Of a stretch of DNA of 64,000 bases, positions 1-8,741 are shown piece by piece; position 1 is the stretch's first letter; each line of letters opens with the position of its first letter. Made by a program: the position numbers and the translations under genes. The stretch is from JAHEZL01 sp046074525 (GTDB lineage: Bacteria > Bacteroidota > Bacteroidia > Flavobacteriales_C > GCA-002722245). The notes below the pieces were generated by a model. That model was given only the letters and a program-made list of their open reading frames with translations. It was not told where the DNA came from and did no database searches. The stretch lies in assembly GCA_046074525.1 (NCBI GenBank), contig JBJTOK010000036.1:62001-126000 (forward strand). Direction: 5' to 3'.

Positions 1-149
1 ATGTTGTTCAGGAGCATTTTTCACTTATGGGAGCCATTGCTCAGACAATACAAATAAAAGAGTTTCATCGTCCATTCGACAAGGACAATATTGATAAAAT
101 GTACGCCGCGCTGGTGCAAGATATCCGTAACCAGGAAAAGAAAATCTGA
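1..149 (+). CDS. C-terminal end of an unidentified protein (partial)
   Basis: An open frame enters from the left edge with codons starting at base 3 and ends at TGA 147-149. The last base of that stop is the first base of the next gene's ATG, so the two are translationally coupled. About 48 residues are visible, charged and soluble-looking, ending in NQEKKI. No motif identifies it. Its coupling to an MBOAT gene and an SGNH-like gene suggests it belongs to the same acylation or export operon, but that is inference from position only. Confidence 0.6.
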   Translation, partial: VVQEHFSLMGAIAQTIQIKEFHRPFDKDNIDKMYAALVQDIRNQEKKI

Positions 150-1579
150 TGCTGTTCAACTCTCTTGAATATTTCGTTTTCCTGCCTTTTGTTTTCCTGC
201 TGTATTATATTATTCCTGGAAGATTCAGGTGGATCTTTCTTTTGCTTGCCAGCTATTATTTTTATATGTGCTGGCGCGCCGAATACATTGTACTTATTTT
301 GTTGGCCACCGCAGTGGATTATTCAGCGGGCCGTTTGATTGAAAAGTGGAGGGAGAACAAAAAATTAAAGAAGATTGTTTTGTGTTCTGCCTTTTCCCTT
401 AATCTCAGTTTGCTTTTCTTTTTCAAGTACTATGATTTTTTTACTACATCGATGAGTGTGGCGATGCAGGCGTTTAACATCAGGATGCTTTTTCCTGATT
501 TTGATATCCTGCTGCCAGTGGGAATTTCTTTTTATACCTTTCAGTCTCTTAGTTATACAATAGATGTGTATCGTGGGACTTCGGCTGCCGAAAAGCATTT
601 GGGCTATTATGCCTTGTATGTTTCCTTCTTTCCGCAAATGGTGGCTGGTCCGATAGAACGACCTGCGCATTTGCTTCCGCAACTCAAGAAAGAGCATTCT
701 TTTGATTATGCTTTGGCCGTTTCGGGGATCAAAAGTATTGCTTTCGGTTTTTTCAAAAAATCGGTTATTGCCGATCGCCTCGCTTTTTATGTGTCAGCTG
801 TTTTTGATCATCCCGATGCTTATCACGGATTGCCGGTTGCTTTGGCTTTTTTCTTCTTTACAGTACAGATTTATTGTGATTTTTCAGGTTATTCGGATAT
901 TGCTATTGGCTCGGCGCGTTTGTTGGGAATTAAACTGATAGACAATTTCAAATTCCCTTATTTTTCCTCATCGTTCCGCGAATTCTGGCAACGCTGGCAT
1001 ATCAGTCTTTCCGGTTGGTTCAGGGATTATGTGTACATTCCGTTGGGAGGAAGCAGGGTATCAAAGTACAAGCGCTGGGTAAATATTTTTATTACGTTCT
1101 TGATTTCAGGAATCTGGCATGGAGCCAACTGGACCTTTGTCATCTGGGGCGCAATGCATGGCTTACTTTTAATAGCAGAAGAAATACTGGGTGCTGTGTT
1201 TGCAGGAGGAAAAAATTTCTTCCGGAAATTTTCCTTGCTGAATATTGTTTTTGTTTTTGTCTTGCTTTGTTTTACCATGATTTTTGTTAGAGCTGCGAGT
1301 GTGAATGATGTCTTCCTTCTATTGAAAAATCTTCTGGTAATTGATGGAAATCAATTGAGTCTTTTCCTGATCAGGGGAGAGCTTGAAATAATGTTGTGTT
1401 TTGTTTTCATAATCCTGCTTTTTGCTGCCGATTATCTTCAGTATAAATATGGGTCTGCGCAGGTTGTAATGCAGAGATTTTCCTTCAGTGCTCGACAAGC
1501 GTTTTATATTGCCTGTGTATTCCTCATTCTTGCTTTTGGCATTTTTGGTAAAAATCAATTTATTTATTTCCAGTTCTGA
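149..1579 (+). CDS. MBOAT-family O-acyltransferase (AlgI-like)
   Basis: A polytopic membrane protein of 476 residues, the usual length for AlgI-type membrane-bound O-acyltransferases, which move acetyl or acyl groups across the membrane onto exported glycans, teichoic acids or peptides. Visible family marks are the N-terminal 'LFNSLEYFVFLP' block, 'FFPQMVAGPIERP' near residue 165, the 'FWQRWHISLSGWFRDYVYIPLGG' region, and 'GIWHGANW' carrying the candidate catalytic His324. The stop overlaps the ATG of the SGNH-like gene that follows, the common pairing of an MBOAT with a periplasmic transfer partner. The substrate is unknown. It could serve a surface polysaccharide rather than the peptide cluster to its right. 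Confidence 0.9.
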   Translation: MLFNSLEYFVFLPFVFLLYYIIPGRFRWIFLLLASYYFYMCWRAEYIVLILLATAVDYSAGRLIEKWRENKKLKKIVLCSAFSLNLSLLFFFKYYDFFTTSMSVAMQAFNIRMLFPDFDILLPVGISFYTFQSLSYTIDVYRGTSAAEKHLGYYALYVSFFPQMVAGPIERPAHLLPQLKKEHSFDYALAVSGIKSIAFGFFKKSVIADRLAFYVSAVFDHPDAYHGLPVALAFFFFTVQIYCDFSGYSDIAIGSARLLGIKLIDNFKFPYFSSSFREFWQRWHISLSGWFRDYVYIPLGGSRVSKYKRWVNIFITFLISGIWHGANWTFVIWGAMHGLLLIAEEILGAVFAGGKNFFRKFSLLNIVFVFVLLCFTMIFVRAASVNDVFLLLKNLLVIDGNQLSLFLIRGELEIMLCFVFIILLFAADYLQYKYGSAQVVMQRFSFSARQAFYIACVFLILAFGIFGKNQFIYFQF

Positions 1580-2445
1580 TGTTAAGGTTTTTACTGCACA
1601 TATCGCTTCCGGTTATTGTTCCCCTCTTGGTTATAGGAATCCTGATAAGGCCACAGCTGGAGAATAATTTTGATTTTACTTATTACAAGCATCTGGGCCG
1701 GCACAAGTCGCTGATTATTGGGTGTTCATTGTCGCATTTCGGGATTGATCCTTCTGCTTTTTCTTCCCGTCATGACCTTTTTAATTATGCCTTCACAAAT
1801 ACCACGTCACCTTATTCGGAAGCGTATTATGAAGCGATACAACAGAAAATCACAAAGGAAAAGGATGCTATTTTTATTCTTGAAATAAATCCGCTCCTTT
1901 TCATCGACAAGGGGGAAGTGGATGGAATATCTGAAAAAGGAGATCCCCAGATGGATGCCATGTTTTTCAAAAACTGGGATCCGAATTACGAGTATGTTTT
2001 TCGTAATTCATCCCCCTTGTACAAGATTTTCACTTCTTCTGATACTGGTGCTTATGTTAATTACCGCAACGGTTTCACGGCCCTTATTCACAGGATTGAA
2101 AAAAAGGAAAGGTTGCATAAGAAGCGGCGGTTATATCCGCTTGCTGCCGATCGAATGGAGTATTTTCAGAAAACAATTGATTTGCTGAGACAGTATGGTC
2201 GGGTGTTTTTTGTTTCGGTGCCGATTGATGCTTCTGACCGGAAATTGGAAGATGAAATGTGGCCGGGGTTTTATGACAGCATTAAAGTGTTGGCACAACA
2301 GCAAAACATCTCGTATATAGATCTTCAGCCCGATTTTCCTGATTTGAAAATGGCCGACAACAGTCACCTCGGTGCAAAGGATGCAGAGCTCGTATCTAAG
2401 GTATTAAGCGATAAAGTTGAAATCTTGCTTAAACAGCAGCGTTAG
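1579..2445 (+). CDS. SGNH-like partner of the MBOAT acyltransferase
   Basis: A 288-residue protein with one N-terminal membrane anchor (about residues 5-25) and a soluble domain facing the periplasm. Two blocks match the SGNH/GDSL acyl-esterase fold: an early 'IIGCSLSHFGIDPSAF' with the candidate nucleophile serine, and a late 'ADNSHLGAKDA' with an Asp-x-x-His-like arrangement. Such proteins usually take the acyl group presented by the MBOAT and place it on the final acceptor. Its ATG overlaps the MBOAT stop, and its last 17 bases overlap the convergent halogenase gene. The function is inferred from fold marks and pairing; the acceptor cannot be read. Confidence 0.7.
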   Translation: MLRFLLHISLPVIVPLLVIGILIRPQLENNFDFTYYKHLGRHKSLIIGCSLSHFGIDPSAFSSRHDLFNYAFTNTTSPYSEAYYEAIQQKITKEKDAIFILEINPLLFIDKGEVDGISEKGDPQMDAMFFKNWDPNYEYVFRNSSPLYKIFTSSDTGAYVNYRNGFTALIHRIEKKERLHKKRRLYPLAADRMEYFQKTIDLLRQYGRVFFVSVPIDASDRKLEDEMWPGFYDSIKVLAQQQNISYIDLQPDFPDLKMADNSHLGAKDAELVSKVLSDKVEILLKQQR

Positions 2446-3958
2446 CTTTTTCTTCTTCGGTAAGAAACCAATCAGCAATAAAAGAAGTTGGATTTTCCTC
2501 CAGGTATTTTAATCCTTCTTCGTGGCTGATGGCATTTTTAACCAGGTTTTTCTGGAATTCGTAAACCTTCATCCAGTTGTCGCTCACGCATACATTTTTT
2601 TTCTGGAAGAATTCCAGATTGACTCCGCTGGCAGCCATTATTCCATCGTAAGCATAGCCACTGAAAAGATCATTTTTTTTCATTGCCTCCCTGATTGGAT
2701 GGCCAACATTGAGGAAAACGGGACCGTGTTCCATGTAATAATCCAGATAATCCTGAACACCCGATACATCAATATTTGTGCGGCACTCTTCCCAAAATGG
2801 CGTGTCCAGTTTAGCATTGAATTTAAAGTGGATGGCAATAAAATATTTGATGTTGTCCCAGGCGTCGTTTACTTTTTGATTGTAAACTTCTTTGGGCTTA
2901 TTGGCAGCGATGCTTTTGCTTAAAGTGCGTAGCTGCATGATGATCATGTGCAAACCTGTGGATTCCAGTGGTTCTACAAAAGCGAAGGTATTTCCGATGC
3001 CTACCACATTTTCAATCCAGCTGTTTTCGTAACGCCCGCTTCTGAAGCTGATTACTTTTTCGTTGTTGATGTGCTTGCAATGTTTTCTGAGTTCGTGCAT
3101 CGCTTCATCATCAGAACAATGTTCTTTTGAGAAAACATAACCAAGGTGATCTTCCTTTTGTGTTGGCGTGTTCCAGAGCCATCCGTGATTTAAAGTAGTA
3201 GCTGAAGTAAATGGTTTTATTTTGCCATGGTGGTCCTGCATACCGATTACAGCGCGGTTTGTTTTCAGACTTCCGGAAAAATCCACCCATTTTGCTTTGA
3301 GAATTTGTCCGAGCAAAAACGAGCGGAATCCTGAACAATCAATGAAAAGATCGAAGCGATGATGTTTTCCATCTTCCCCGATAACGGCATCAATCTCCTG
3401 CGAGCTGGGTTTTTTTACAGCGTCCTTAATTTCGGTATCAATATGATGACAGCCACTTTCTTTTAGTTTTACTTTAAGGAAAGCAATCAGCGTTTCATTG
3501 TCGATATGATAGGCATAGCCCTTATTGATATTAATAGGTGTTATTTTTCCTCCCTGTTTTAAAAAAGGAGCCTTATTTTGTTCCATTAACATGGCAGGGA
3601 TGGAGTTGTTGTTGTAGTCGCCGGTGTAGTATAAGGCATTTACTGTATCAGCGGGACCGAAAGGGAAATTGTAATGCGAAACATCTTTTCTTCCCCAATA
3701 AAATTTGATACCCAGTTTTAACGTGGGTTTAACTTTCTGGAAAATTTCCTGCACAGGCCACTCCATGTATTTGTGCATGAATTTCTGCAGGAGGGAAGTG
3801 GTTGCTTCTCCCACACCAATAATAGGTAGTTTGGAACTTTCGATTAGTGTTACTTCTATATCGGGGAATTGTTTTTTCATATACAAGGCCGAAAAATACC
3901 CTGCAGTTCCACCACCAATTACACCTATACTTTTTATTTTTTTTGCTTCTGGATTCAT
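2429..3958 (-). CDS. Flavin-dependent tryptophan halogenase
   Basis: A 509-residue enzyme of the tryptophan-halogenase family, which uses reduced FAD, O2 and halide to chlorinate or brominate an indole or other electron-rich ring. Visible are the FAD-binding GGGTAG at residues 15-20, the 'PIIGVGEATT' block, the 'LGIKFYW' segment with the candidate catalytic Lys85, a 'GWLWNTP' motif (the family's WxWxIP with Ile replaced by Thr), and the conserved 'FVEPLESTGLH' loop. The start overlaps the stop of the decayed sulfotransferase by ATGA, so it is the last gene of the leftward operon beginning at 5801. In this locus the obvious aromatic target is the single Trp of the A1 core peptide; that is inference. 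No flavin reductase is seen nearby. Confidence 0.93.
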   Translation of the reverse strand: MNPEAKKIKSIGVIGGGTAGYFSALYMKKQFPDIEVTLIESSKLPIIGVGEATTSLLQKFMHKYMEWPVQEIFQKVKPTLKLGIKFYWGRKDVSHYNFPFGPADTVNALYYTGDYNNNSIPAMLMEQNKAPFLKQGGKITPININKGYAYHIDNETLIAFLKVKLKESGCHHIDTEIKDAVKKPSSQEIDAVIGEDGKHHRFDLFIDCSGFRSFLLGQILKAKWVDFSGSLKTNRAVIGMQDHHGKIKPFTSATTLNHGWLWNTPTQKEDHLGYVFSKEHCSDDEAMHELRKHCKHINNEKVISFRSGRYENSWIENVVGIGNTFAFVEPLESTGLHMIIMQLRTLSKSIAANKPKEVYNQKVNDAWDNIKYFIAIHFKFNAKLDTPFWEECRTNIDVSGVQDYLDYYMEHGPVFLNVGHPIREAMKKNDLFSGYAYDGIMAASGVNLEFFQKKNVCVSDNWMKVYEFQKNLVKNAISHEEGLKYLEENPTSFIADWFLTEEEKANAAV

Positions 3959-4552
3959 TTAGATACTTTTCGGATTTTATCTGAAAAAAGCGCTGTGCCG
4001 TTTTTTATTTTTCCATTTAACGTTTTTAGTGAAAATTGGAAGTCTCTGTATTTGTTCCGGGTTTTCCAAAACCCTTGGTTCCCTTCAAATTTTTTGGGAA
4101 GATACCCAAAATATTGCAATTCCTTTCCTGCAATAGTATTGAATCGTTCGTGTTGTTCCTTTTATTGGGAAAAAACGTGAAAAAATTCTGGATATATAAT
4201 GACCTGGGGTGTCTTTGCTATAATTTATTGTTGGTCAAATTTTGAGTTTTCCTTTCGGATAAAACTTTCCTCGAACGCTGCAAAATGAAACCAATCCTTC
4301 TCCTATGCTTTCAGTCAGGAGGTCCTTTGCCGGGATATCCGGAAGATCATTGTGTATATGCCACTGATGGATATTTTGCTTCACAAATTTGGTGAATGAA
4401 TTGGAGCGTACAACCAATCCGTCTTCGGGTATGGCACTGGCAATACAATCGGGGTGATGGCAAAGTAAATTGCCTAAAAAGTGAGTGCCACTCCTCGGCA
4501 TGATTCCGAGAATGAAAATTACTCTGGCTTTATTTTTTAAGGTGCTGTCCAT
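3955..4552 (-). pseudogene. Decayed sulfotransferase (frameshift, stops, internal loss)
   Basis: Reading begins at ATG 4552 inside the end of the upstream HTTM gene. It shows a clear PAPS 5'-phosphosulfate loop, 'LGIMPRSGTHFLGNLL', then runs into a stop at 4235-4237. The homology resumes in a different frame: 'AKTPQV' followed by 'YPEFFHVF', resembling the KTPSV...FFxLFP block of sulfotransferases, but interrupted by in-frame TAA at 4225-4227 and 4162-4164. An open tail of 68 codons then runs to a TGA at 3955-3957 that overlaps the halogenase ATG. The 3'-phosphate-binding RDxR...S region is absent and the whole is shorter than the usual 270-300 residues. I read it as a gene that once completed the small-TM/HTTM/sulfotransferase cassette and then decayed. 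Confidence 0.8.
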
Positions 4553-5310
4553 TGTTGTGCAATATAAATGATGGCGGGATAGCTTGCCAACCATACCCAG
4601 ATAAAATTAATTCGTAATACAATGGCGATGATAAGGTGAAAAAGCACTCCCCAGCCCAAGAAAAAATAAAGAAATGGTTGCCCGGCCAGTACAAGGGGAA
4701 AACTGCATTCGATGGCGATAACGCTCCAGTTGAGCATTTTTATAAGCAAGGTATTTCGTTGCAGAAAAGAGTCGGTTGCGAGATATAGCCCTGTTCCCTT
4801 TTGCCATTCGATGTTCCGTAACTTGGAAAAGCCTGCGGTAAAATAGGAAAAACAGGATTGAAGCGCAATGAACAGCAAAGCGCTGAAGGCGATAATTTCT
4901 CCGGAAAAAAGCGCATGAATAAAAAGAGTGATGATGATCATTAAACCCATGCGGTTTTGCGTTTCTGTGCCGATACTGTAGTTGCGCAAATTGAGCAGTA
5001 GGCCTGTAAATGCAAGAATCGAAAGGGAAGGGAGCTGCATGGTATCCAGCAAAAGACCAATGCTGCAAAGAGCCCTGATTCCAAGAAGGATTAGCCAGTT
5101 CGGATAAGCATAGGTATAGGAAAGCAGTGCGCTTATTCGCGGACGACTTGCAAAAAAATTGGCTTTCCTGAGCTGCTGCCAATCAAAGGTCCTCTCCTTT
5201 TTAAATTCACGGTGGATGGATATTTTTTCAGCACTGTCGAATATCACATATACAGCAATGAAGCGGCTGATCCATACGTAAGCATCATCGATATGTATGA
5301 TCGCATTCAT
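4537..5310 (-). CDS. HTTM-type polytopic membrane protein (cassette copy 1)
   Basis: A 257-residue, strongly hydrophobic protein with about six membrane segments. The pattern is that of HTTM proteins, relatives of the membrane part of vitamin-K-dependent gamma-carboxylase: an aromatic start, a central 'YFTAGFSKLRNIEWQKGTGLYLA' segment, and a late 'LFHLIIAIVLRINFIWVWLASYP' segment. The biochemical role of bacterial HTTM proteins is largely unknown. The start overlaps the stop of the small membrane protein upstream (ATGA), and the next gene starts 16 bases inside its end. The same gene order recurs at 12754-14886, which suggests HTTM, small protein and sulfotransferase act together. Confidence 0.65.
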   Translation of the reverse strand: MNAIIHIDDAYVWISRFIAVYVIFDSAEKISIHREFKKERTFDWQQLRKANFFASRPRISALLSYTYAYPNWLILLGIRALCSIGLLLDTMQLPSLSILAFTGLLLNLRNYSIGTETQNRMGLMIIITLFIHALFSGEIIAFSALLFIALQSCFSYFTAGFSKLRNIEWQKGTGLYLATDSFLQRNTLLIKMLNWSVIAIECSFPLVLAGQPFLYFFLGWGVLFHLIIAIVLRINFIWVWLASYPAIIYIAQQWTAP

Positions 5311-5801
5311 CTTTCAAATTCAGAAATAAAAATGTAGTTGCTGCCTGATGACGTGATTTTAAATTGTCTTTCGGCTTTGCTGCCCGCAATGGAAGGTTGC
5401 TGTTTTACAAAGCGACTGATTTGCCGGTACAGGAAACGGTTTGTGATTTTATTGTTTTGGTTTTTTTGTTGTGTTAATGTGGCCATATCATCAATCATCG
5501 ATAGCAAAGTGCCATGAGTCTGCCGCTGTGGAAACCATAACGCGTGGGAAAGACGGTAAGGACTATTGAGGTGAATTTCCTGCCATGCTGTTTCTTGTCC
5601 GTTATTTAATTTATCACGGTAAAAAAGCTGATATTTTTTGGCTGAGCGGGCAAAGAGTTGATAGGAAGACAATAACCGGAAAATATCCCATCGATTAGTA
5701 TACCGGGCAAGACGGCGATTGAAAAAAGTGTAGAGTATGGTTGCCAGCAGCCAAAATCCAAAAAAACACAACACAACGATTTCAATCCAGTTTATTTTCA
5801 T
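5307..5801 (-). CDS. Small membrane-anchored protein paired with HTTM (copy 1)
   Basis: A 164-residue protein with one N-terminal membrane helix (residues 5-25) and a basic soluble tail. It resembles the product at 14434-14886: both have an N-terminal helix, then D[IF]F....Y.[LM]F.R, then a strand-rich segment with Trp residues. No catalytic motif is visible. It is the first gene of the leftward operon that continues with HTTM, the broken sulfotransferase and the halogenase, and it is separated by 58 bp from the divergent oxygenase operon at 5860. I do not recognise a function; partner or chaperone of the HTTM protein is the simplest guess. Confidence 0.65.
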   Translation of the reverse strand: MKINWIEIVVLCFFGFWLLATILYTFFNRRLARYTNRWDIFRLLSSYQLFARSAKKYQLFYRDKLNNGQETAWQEIHLNSPYRLSHALWFPQRQTHGTLLSMIDDMATLTQQKNQNNKITNRFLYRQISRFVKQQPSIAGSKAERQFKITSSGSNYIFISEFER

Positions 5802-5859
5802 TCCCTAAAGATAGCAAGTGGAATTAATTAATTAATTTGCATCCAAAATTTTGTGCTAA

Positions 5860-6507
5860 ATGATTCAGTTGACACAAAGCGGATTAAAAATTTCAGATGC
5901 TTCTGAGGTAGCTCGTTTGCGACAGGAGTTTTCTGAAAACCATTGCATTGTTTTACCTGCCTTGCTGGAAGGAAGGATCATTGATAAAATTCTGGATCAG
6001 CTGGATAAAACTGATTTTTTTGAGAATATGCACAAAGACTCAAAAGAAGAAGTTTTTGCTACCGATCTTACGGTAACCGGTAAAAGTGCGGCATTACACC
6101 ACATTACTTTTGTACTGAACAATCCGGCGCTTTTCAAGCTGGTGGAAGAAATTACCCAATGTACTGGCATTAAAAGTTTTGCGGGAAGAGTTTACCGCAA
6201 TTTGCCGGATACCGGACATCGCCTCGATTGGCACGATGACACAGAAGATAGTAGTAGGATTGTGGCCATGAGTATGAGTTTGAACCGGCAGCCTTTTTCC
6301 GGCGGTGTTTTTCAGCTGCGTGATAAAAAAACCAAAAAAATATTTTCTGAAGTCTTTGCAGGAAGGCCTGGAGATACCCATGTTTTCAGGGTTTCTCCTA
6401 TGCTGGAGCATTGCGTTACTCCAACTGTTGGGGCATATTCAAGGACAGCGGCGGCAGGATGGTTTACTTCACTGGCACCTGCAGGATTACCATTTTTAAA
6501 AAGTTAA
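5860..6507 (+). CDS. 2-oxoglutarate/Fe(II) oxygenase, tandem copy 1
   Basis: A 215-residue protein with the double-stranded beta-helix metal site of the 2-oxoglutarate/Fe(II) oxygenases: His125-x-Asp127 in 'LDWHDD', distal His184 in 'LEHCVTP', and Arg195 in 'SRTAAAGW' as candidate 2-oxoglutarate anchor. It is the first gene of a nine-gene rightward operon (5860-12753) that contains a PqqD-like protein, B2, precursor A1 and the first macrolactam synthetase, so hydroxylation of a precursor side chain is the likely job. The next gene (6511) is a paralogue with the same motif order, only three bases downstream. The residue modified cannot be deduced. Confidence 0.85.
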   Translation: MIQLTQSGLKISDASEVARLRQEFSENHCIVLPALLEGRIIDKILDQLDKTDFFENMHKDSKEEVFATDLTVTGKSAALHHITFVLNNPALFKLVEEITQCTGIKSFAGRVYRNLPDTGHRLDWHDDTEDSSRIVAMSMSLNRQPFSGGVFQLRDKKTKKIFSEVFAGRPGDTHVFRVSPMLEHCVTPTVGAYSRTAAAGWFTSLAPAGLPFLKS

Positions 6508-6510
6508 TGA

Positions 6511-7092
6511 ATGTCGAAAATCTGTTTACAGGAAGATAAAATTGAGCAGTATCGGAAAGAATTCTCCGAAAGCAAATGCATTTTTATTCCCGATTTAATT
6601 GAAAAATCCTTCCTTAAAGAATTGCTGTTGAAAATCGATAAGGCGTCTTTCTATGAAAAGGAAGAAGCGGATGAATACAAGTTTGGAAAAGTGCTTTTTG
6701 TGCCGCAGAATGAGCCGTCGGTTTTTATTTTAAATCTGCTGCTCAACGACCGTAAATTATTTAGCATGCTGGAGAAAATAACGGCTTGCAGAAGCATTAA
6801 GGATTTTGTGGGAAGAATACATAGGAGTGAGGGAGAGCAGCATGGTATCAACTGGCATGGAGATAATTTTAATGATCGTTTGCTTGCCATCACACTTGGT
6901 TTGGGTAATGATAAGTACGGCGGTGCTGAATTTCAGTTGCGTGAAAAAGGCAGTGAAAAATTGTTGGGTGAATTCGGTCAGCTGGAAGCCGGAAATGCCA
7001 TTATTTTTCAAATTGCGCCGCATCTGGAGCATCGACTTGCTCCGATTAAGAAGGGAAGAAGAACTGTTGGCGTGGGATGGTTCAGGGGATAA
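6511..7092 (+). CDS. 2-oxoglutarate/Fe(II) oxygenase, tandem copy 2
   Basis: A 193-residue paralogue of the preceding gene. It shows His116-x-Asp118 in 'INWHGD', His174 in 'LEHRLAP' and Arg184 in 'RRTVGVGWF', in the same order and spacing, plus a shared 'GG..FQLR' segment. The two copies have diverged through the middle, so they may act on different positions or different peptides. The start follows the previous stop by three bases. Both metal ligand sets look intact, so neither seems to be a relic. Confidence 0.85.
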   Translation: MSKICLQEDKIEQYRKEFSESKCIFIPDLIEKSFLKELLLKIDKASFYEKEEADEYKFGKVLFVPQNEPSVFILNLLLNDRKLFSMLEKITACRSIKDFVGRIHRSEGEQHGINWHGDNFNDRLLAITLGLGNDKYGGAEFQLREKGSEKLLGEFGQLEAGNAIIFQIAPHLEHRLAPIKKGRRTVGVGWFRG

Positions 7093-7117
7093 ACAAAGAA
7101 TAAAAAAGATATAAAAT

Positions 7118-8107
7118 ATGTCAGTTTCAAAGAACGAAGCAGCACGGATCGCTTACAGAGCCTTTATGGAGAAACAGTATTTTTCTCCGGAAGAACAGGA
7201 ATTGCGCATCAGGCAGGCCAGTGATCCCGAGTACTGGAGGAAGTTGAATCCGCAATTGAGTGTGGGAGATTTTTCTTCCGAAGATATTGAAGCAGAGCCT
7301 TTTTCTGAGCAAAGAACTGCAGCCATGTTAGCGAAATTGAAGAAGGAAGGTTATTTCTCTTCACAAATTCCATTGATTAAAAAGGAGCTATGCGATAAAA
7401 TGCTGCAGGGCGTTGAAAATCTCAGAAAAGCCGGTTGGCATGAGGTATGGAGTTTTGTGTATGATGAATTCTGGGCGGTGCTGCGAACACCTTCCTTGCT
7501 TAAACTATTGCCTCAAACGCTTGGCGAAGGTTACAAAGCAATGCCTCATGCGGTGGTACATTATGTGCATCCTGAAACAGGTGCAGGCTGGAGTCCGCAC
7601 GTAGATTTCAGTTCGCGTGACGATCGCTTTACAGTTTGGATGCCAATCAGTGAAGCCACTATCGATAATGGCTGTATGTACGCCATAGCCCAAAACCGTG
7701 TGTCTCCTGAGTTGTTGCAGAAGTGGATCAATATGGAAGATCTGAGTCATCGTGAAATAAAAGTCCTTTTACAGGCTTCGAGGGCTTTGCCAATAGAGGC
7801 GGGAGGAGTGCTGGCCTGGGAAAGTAAAGTAATTCACTGGGGTACCATGTCGAGTGCAAATGTTCAACCACGAGTGAGTTTATCAGTGGTGTATCTGAGG
7901 GAGAATATCACTCCACATCCGGATGAAATTCCTTTGTTGTTGCCTGAAGCCAGGCCTACATATGCGCAAAAAATGCTAACTGTCGCCAAAGCCATAGGTT
8001 ATTATAAGGCCCACGTTCTGGCATTACACAAATACATAGAGATGGCCACCAAAATAGAAACCATGTACCGGTCTCAGGCTGAAGAGGAAGCGGGCATAAA
8101 AAAATAA
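7118..8107 (+). CDS. Phytanoyl-CoA-dioxygenase-like oxygenase
   Basis: A 329-residue protein resembling the PhyH branch of 2-oxoglutarate/Fe(II) oxygenases. His161-x-Asp163 lies in 'WSPHVDFSS', the third metal ligand is His240 in 'SKVIHWG', and Arg252 in 'QPRVSLSVVYL' would bind 2-oxoglutarate. The segment 'FTVWMPISEATIDNGCMYAI' between them is typical of this branch. It lies third in the oxygenase-rich operon, 25 bp after the previous stop and 2 bp before the next start. Enzymes of this branch often hydroxylate free amino acids or peptidyl carriers; a peptide substrate here is inferred from context. Confidence 0.85.
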   Translation: MSVSKNEAARIAYRAFMEKQYFSPEEQELRIRQASDPEYWRKLNPQLSVGDFSSEDIEAEPFSEQRTAAMLAKLKKEGYFSSQIPLIKKELCDKMLQGVENLRKAGWHEVWSFVYDEFWAVLRTPSLLKLLPQTLGEGYKAMPHAVVHYVHPETGAGWSPHVDFSSRDDRFTVWMPISEATIDNGCMYAIAQNRVSPELLQKWINMEDLSHREIKVLLQASRALPIEAGGVLAWESKVIHWGTMSSANVQPRVSLSVVYLRENITPHPDEIPLLLPEARPTYAQKMLTVAKAIGYYKAHVLALHKYIEMATKIETMYRSQAEEEAGIKK

Positions 8108-8109
8108 CT

Positions 8110-8715
8110 ATGGAGCAAATTTCAGAACAGCACTTACTCGATTTCAAAAACAAAGGCTATTTGGTTTTGAAGCAGGTCTTGGAACCTTCTTTACAAGAGG
8201 TTTTTGAGCGCTATGTATATATGCAGCGTTTTAATAATCATTATCTGGATGATTCTGAAACTCACTCCAAGTGGTGTTATGCTGATACGTTTGGTGAAAG
8301 TATTCTTGTGCAGTTGCAACCCCTTATGGAAAAAATCAGCGGAGTTAAGTTGTTTCCCACCAATTCAGTGTTGAGAATTTACCAGGAGGGTGGAATCCTT
8401 AGAAAACATATTGACCGCGATACCTGTGAATACAGTGTTACGCTGACAGTTGGCTATGAGGCCGCTGAGCTATATCCTATCTGGGTGCGCAGCAACAAGA
8501 AGGATATCCCTGTTTACCTCGATCGCGGGGATATATTGATTTACAAAGGGTGTGAAGTGCCTCACTGGCGCGAGGAATTTACTGGGCGCAGCTGGGCGCA
8601 ACTCTTTTTACATTATGTTGATGTCAATGGTAAAAATGCACAGCACAAATTTGATGGTCGTCTCAGTGTGGGGATGAATAACGGAAAAATCCTTGCCGGA
8701 GAGCAGGTAAAATAG
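8110..8715 (+). CDS. Prolyl-hydroxylase-like 2-oxoglutarate/Fe(II) oxygenase
   Basis: A 201-residue oxygenase with 'LRIYQEGGILRKHIDRD', where His100-x-Asp102 are the metal ligands, and His152 in 'CEVPHWREEF' as the third ligand. The segment before the motif (Tyr-x-x-Gly-Gly) looks like the prolyl-4-hydroxylase branch. The basic residue for 2-oxoglutarate is probably Arg160. It is the fourth consecutive oxygenase of the operon, directly upstream of the first PqqD-like protein. Both predicted core peptides contain prolines, so proline hydroxylation is a reasonable but unproven reading. Confidence 0.8.
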   Translation: MEQISEQHLLDFKNKGYLVLKQVLEPSLQEVFERYVYMQRFNNHYLDDSETHSKWCYADTFGESILVQLQPLMEKISGVKLFPTNSVLRIYQEGGILRKHIDRDTCEYSVTLTVGYEAAELYPIWVRSNKKDIPVYLDRGDILIYKGCEVPHWREEFTGRSWAQLFLHYVDVNGKNAQHKFDGRLSVGMNNGKILAGEQVK

Positions 8716-8741
8716 TATTTTTAGCCGCAAAATCAGGTTTT

